Shown here: one piece after another, positions 14,425 through 15,880 of the stretch
Layout of the letters: each line of letters opens with the position of its first letter
Numbering within the stretch: the first letter of the stretch is position 1
From: an uncultured Candidatus Saccharibacteria bacterium
GTDB taxonomy: Bacteria; Patescibacteriota; Saccharimonadia; Saccharimonadales; Saccharimonadaceae
DNA: 15,880 nucleotides
Assembly: GCA_938049075.1 (NCBI GenBank)
Contig: CALICZ010000113.1
Coordinates: 1-15,880 of the forward strand
Direction of reading: 5' to 3'
Translations under genes and position numbers: made by a program
Notes under the pieces: generated by a model
Databases searched by the model: none
The model's input: only the letters and a program-made list of their open reading frames with translations
Told to the model about the DNA's origin: nothing

Positions 14425-14490
14425 TTGCAATAAAACCTCTCCCATTGCATAAATATATTGACAAATCGAGAGAGAGAGAGAGAGCAATAT
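14425..14490 (+). promoter_or_regulatory. Promoter region with (GA)8 tract, candidate phase-variable control
   Basis: A perfect TTGACA at 14458-14463 is followed by GAGAGAGAGAGAGAGAG at 14468-14484 and then CAATAT at 14485-14490, a spacer of 21 bases. Losing two GA units would make it 17. A second possible promoter is TTGCAA 14425-14430 with CATAAA 14449-14454 (18-base spacer), which would put the tract in the leader. Which promoter is used cannot be told from the sequence. Confidence 0.4.
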
Positions 14491-14526
14491 GGGTTCTTAT
14501 CAATCATAACGATAGGAACACCACTC

Positions 14527-15096
14527 ATGCACGAGCACACCACAGCATCGACACACGATGCCAAACCAGCTATACTACCACCAGAATTAACCCAGGAGAC
14601 CGACGCAGTGCCACCCCTCTACCTCGATACCAGCACGCTCGACTTTAGCGCCATTACCGACACTTACACCAAAATTGCCGACCCAGCCAAGGCGGTGCGG
14701 CCGGAGTTCGCTACCGAGCGGCAGGCCCTGACTACCAGCTTCGCACGGGCGGATGGCCAGCAGTATGTAGAGACGGAGAACATTGCCGAGGTGGGCGATG
14801 CCATCATCACCGGACCAGAAGGTGAGCGCTATAGCATTGCGGCAGCGGATTTTGCTGCCCTGTACGAGCCGCTGCGTGGTGAGGATGGTGCGGTGGTGCC
14901 TGGCGCGTATCTGCCCAAGAATCAGATCAAAGCCATGCCCAACCCCACTGGCCGCGAGATCGTCATCGATGCGCCGTGGGGCGGCCAGCAGCATGGCGAA
15001 GCAGATTGCTGGCTGGTGGAAAGCCAGGTCAATGGCAGTCGCTACATCATCGAGGCAGCTGCCTTTGCTCAGACATATCGGCTGAGTGAGTCATAG
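14527..15096 (+). CDS. Unknown protein with a duplicated PGDYG-like domain
   Basis: The protein has 189 residues. ATG 14527 is chosen with AGGAA (14514-14518) 8 bases upstream; the longer frame starting at TTG 14458 would use the -35 hexamer and is rejected. Residues 1-60 are polar and probably disordered. Two related units follow: VGDAIITGPEGERYSIAAAD(F)AALYEP, and a second one with CWLVES--NGSRYIIEAAAFAQTY; both end in RY-I-AA-FA--Y. The pattern resembles the small beta-rich PGDYG family seen in phage and bacterial proteins, a match from memory only. There is no membrane segment or catalytic signature. It is a single-gene unit, separated from recJ by a terminator. Confidence 0.75.
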   Translation: MHEHTTASTHDAKPAILPPELTQETDAVPPLYLDTSTLDFSAITDTYTKIADPAKAVRPEFATERQALTTSFARADGQQYVETENIAEVGDAIITGPEGERYSIAAADFAALYEPLRGEDGAVVPGAYLPKNQIKAMPNPTGREIVIDAPWGGQQHGEADCWLVESQVNGSRYIIEAAAFAQTYRLSES

Positions 15097-15113
15097 AGAA
15101 GGTGCGCTCATTT

Positions 15114-15154
15114 ATCGCTAGGTGAGCCTGTTATTAACAGGGGTTGATAGCGAT
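15114..15154. terminator. Two-tier hairpin between convergent genes, probable bidirectional terminator
   Basis: ATCGCTA 15114-15120 pairs with TAGCGAT 15148-15154, and inside it CCTGTT 15127-15132 pairs with AACAGG 15136-15141, separated by symmetric 6-base internal loops. It lies 18 bases after the plus-strand stop and 30 bases beyond the minus-strand stop. T-runs are weak on both sides. Confidence 0.55.
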
Positions 15155-15183
15155 TGACTCCTTTGCTTTGTGTAGCTTTGTTT

Positions 15184-15717
15184 TTAGTAATAACCGCTTG
15201 GTGGAGTTTGGCGCCGTGGGTCGTATAAATCAATATCGGAGTGGTAACGGCGCTCAAGATCTTCCATACTCTCCCATGTACCAGGGGCCTCAAGCATAAG
15301 GGTGATGTCCCAGGTGAACATCGAAAGCGTCACTCGCACACCATCATCAAGGTACCACTCAATGTGTGCCATATCATCATCACGCTCGATCTCCGTTCCC
15401 TCACCAAACTGCGCATCAAGAGCTGCCTCGTATACGTCATAAGCGTTTATTGGTACCATATAATACTCACCGTCATATAAGTCATCTCTGCCTGCTGTAT
15501 CGCCACCTTCGAGAGAGGCAAGGGATAGCTCGACGGATCGCGGAAAGTCCCTACTCGGCTTGCAGACGATATCGGGATATATCGATACTTGCGCGTCTAA
15601 TTCTCTGTAAGATTGTGGCCACTTACTGGTCAAGTCAGTCACAGCTTGTAGCATTGTCTCAACGGATACGGCGCGATATGTGTAGGGGTGCGGTAGAGTT
15701 GGTGTGTCGTCTGGCAT
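15184..15717 (-). CDS. Acidic hypothetical protein
   Basis: The protein has 177 residues and I recognise no family. ATG 15717 has AAGGAAA about 6 bases upstream. The protein is rich in Asp, Glu and Tyr. A middle segment GEYYMVPINAYDVYEAALDAQFGEG is followed by a probable beta region (MAHIEWYLDDGVRVTLSMFTWDITLML), and the C-terminus is polar with RYHSDIDLYDPRR. No signal peptide, membrane segment or metal motif is seen. It is convergent with the 14527 gene and divergent from the gene starting at 15856, so it is probably transcribed alone. The DNA is more AT-rich than in the translation genes. Confidence 0.75.
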   Translation of the reverse strand: MPDDTPTLPHPYTYRAVSVETMLQAVTDLTSKWPQSYRELDAQVSIYPDIVCKPSRDFPRSVELSLASLEGGDTAGRDDLYDGEYYMVPINAYDVYEAALDAQFGEGTEIERDDDMAHIEWYLDDGVRVTLSMFTWDITLMLEAPGTWESMEDLERRYHSDIDLYDPRRQTPPSGYY

Positions 15718-15769
15718 GGTGTTTCCTTGCTTTAGATTCCTTATCAGCTAGTGTAGCAAATACTCTGAT

Positions 15770-15799
15770 TTGCGCCAACCCGATCATCTGTGCTATAGT
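15770..15799 (+). promoter_or_regulatory. Promoter of the gene starting at 15856
   Basis: TTGCGC 15770-15775, an 18-base spacer and TATAGT 15794-15799. The start codon follows 57 bases later. Confidence 0.6.
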
Positions 15800-15855
15800 A
15801 GGGGGCAAACAAACCATACCAACAGAACATCCACCACATAACCACGGGAGGTCCC

Positions 15856-15880
15856 ATGGAAAGATTTGTTCGTCCGACAA
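15856..15880 (+). CDS. N-terminus of an unidentified gene (partial, cut by window edge)
   Basis: ATG 15856 is preceded by GGGAGG (15846-15851) with 4 bases between, and by a promoter at 15770-15799. Only MERFVRPT is visible, so no function can be given. Confidence 0.55.

Noticed and set aside
14458..14526. N-terminal extension of the 14527 protein from TTG, with an RERERE run encoded by the GA tract.
   Set aside because: The TTG lies in a TTGACA hexamer without a ribosome site, while ATG 14527 has AGGAA at good spacing.
1..15880. tRNA or rRNA genes, CRISPR arrays and insertion sequences.
   Set aside because: I looked for clover-leaf T-loop signatures, regularly spaced repeats and transposase-like proteins on both strands and found none.

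Overview
This window most likely comes from a member of the Candidate Phyla Radiation, and Saccharibacteria (TM7) fits best. The grounds are compact housekeeping genes in an unusual order, a short IF-2, a peptide deformylase whose first motif reads AALAAVQ instead of GxGxAAxQ, and two small proteins resembling DUF5663, a family I recall mainly from this group. This assignment is inference from protein character; no rRNA is present. TGA is a stop codon here: it ends several genes at natural C-termini and forms a TGATG stop/start overlap between two genes.

Layout. 1-128: C-terminal tail of an unknown gene. 372-926: small Ser/Thr/Gln-rich surface protein with a sortase-type LPQTG tail. 1327-4219: translation operon, rpsA (four S1 domains) then infB, behind a near-consensus promoter. 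4421-7144: a 789-residue protein with two internal repeats, followed by a small DUF5663-like gene. 7504-8046: a second DUF5663-like gene with its own promoter and terminator. 8450-9875 (minus): def and fmt, overlapping by 41 bases, with an in-frame TGA at fmt codon 49. 10122-12062 (minus): priA. 12352-14291: a winged-helix gene overlapping recJ. 14527-15096: an unknown protein with a duplicated small domain. 15184-15717 (minus): an acidic unknown protein. 15856 to the right edge: the start of a new gene.

The most interesting content is non-coding. A structured element of about 90-115 bases occurs three times between genes (1069-1158 plus; 8127-8238 and 9951-10064 minus). The core is conserved without indels, the closing stem differs in sequence from copy to copy but stays paired, and the pair changes become G-U wobbles in one common orientation. 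This looks like an RNA structure and not a simple transposon end. Two copies lie in direct orientation on either side of def-fmt. The 8239-8370 stretch next to one copy is also rich in hairpins and interleaved pairings.

Other points: def and priA both have TATAAT exactly seven bases before ATG, which suggests leaderless mRNAs. A (GA)8 tract lies just behind a TTGACA hexamer upstream of the 14527 gene and could make it phase-variable. A hammerhead-ribozyme-like arrangement, incomplete in stem I, lies in the leader of the winged-helix/recJ operon.
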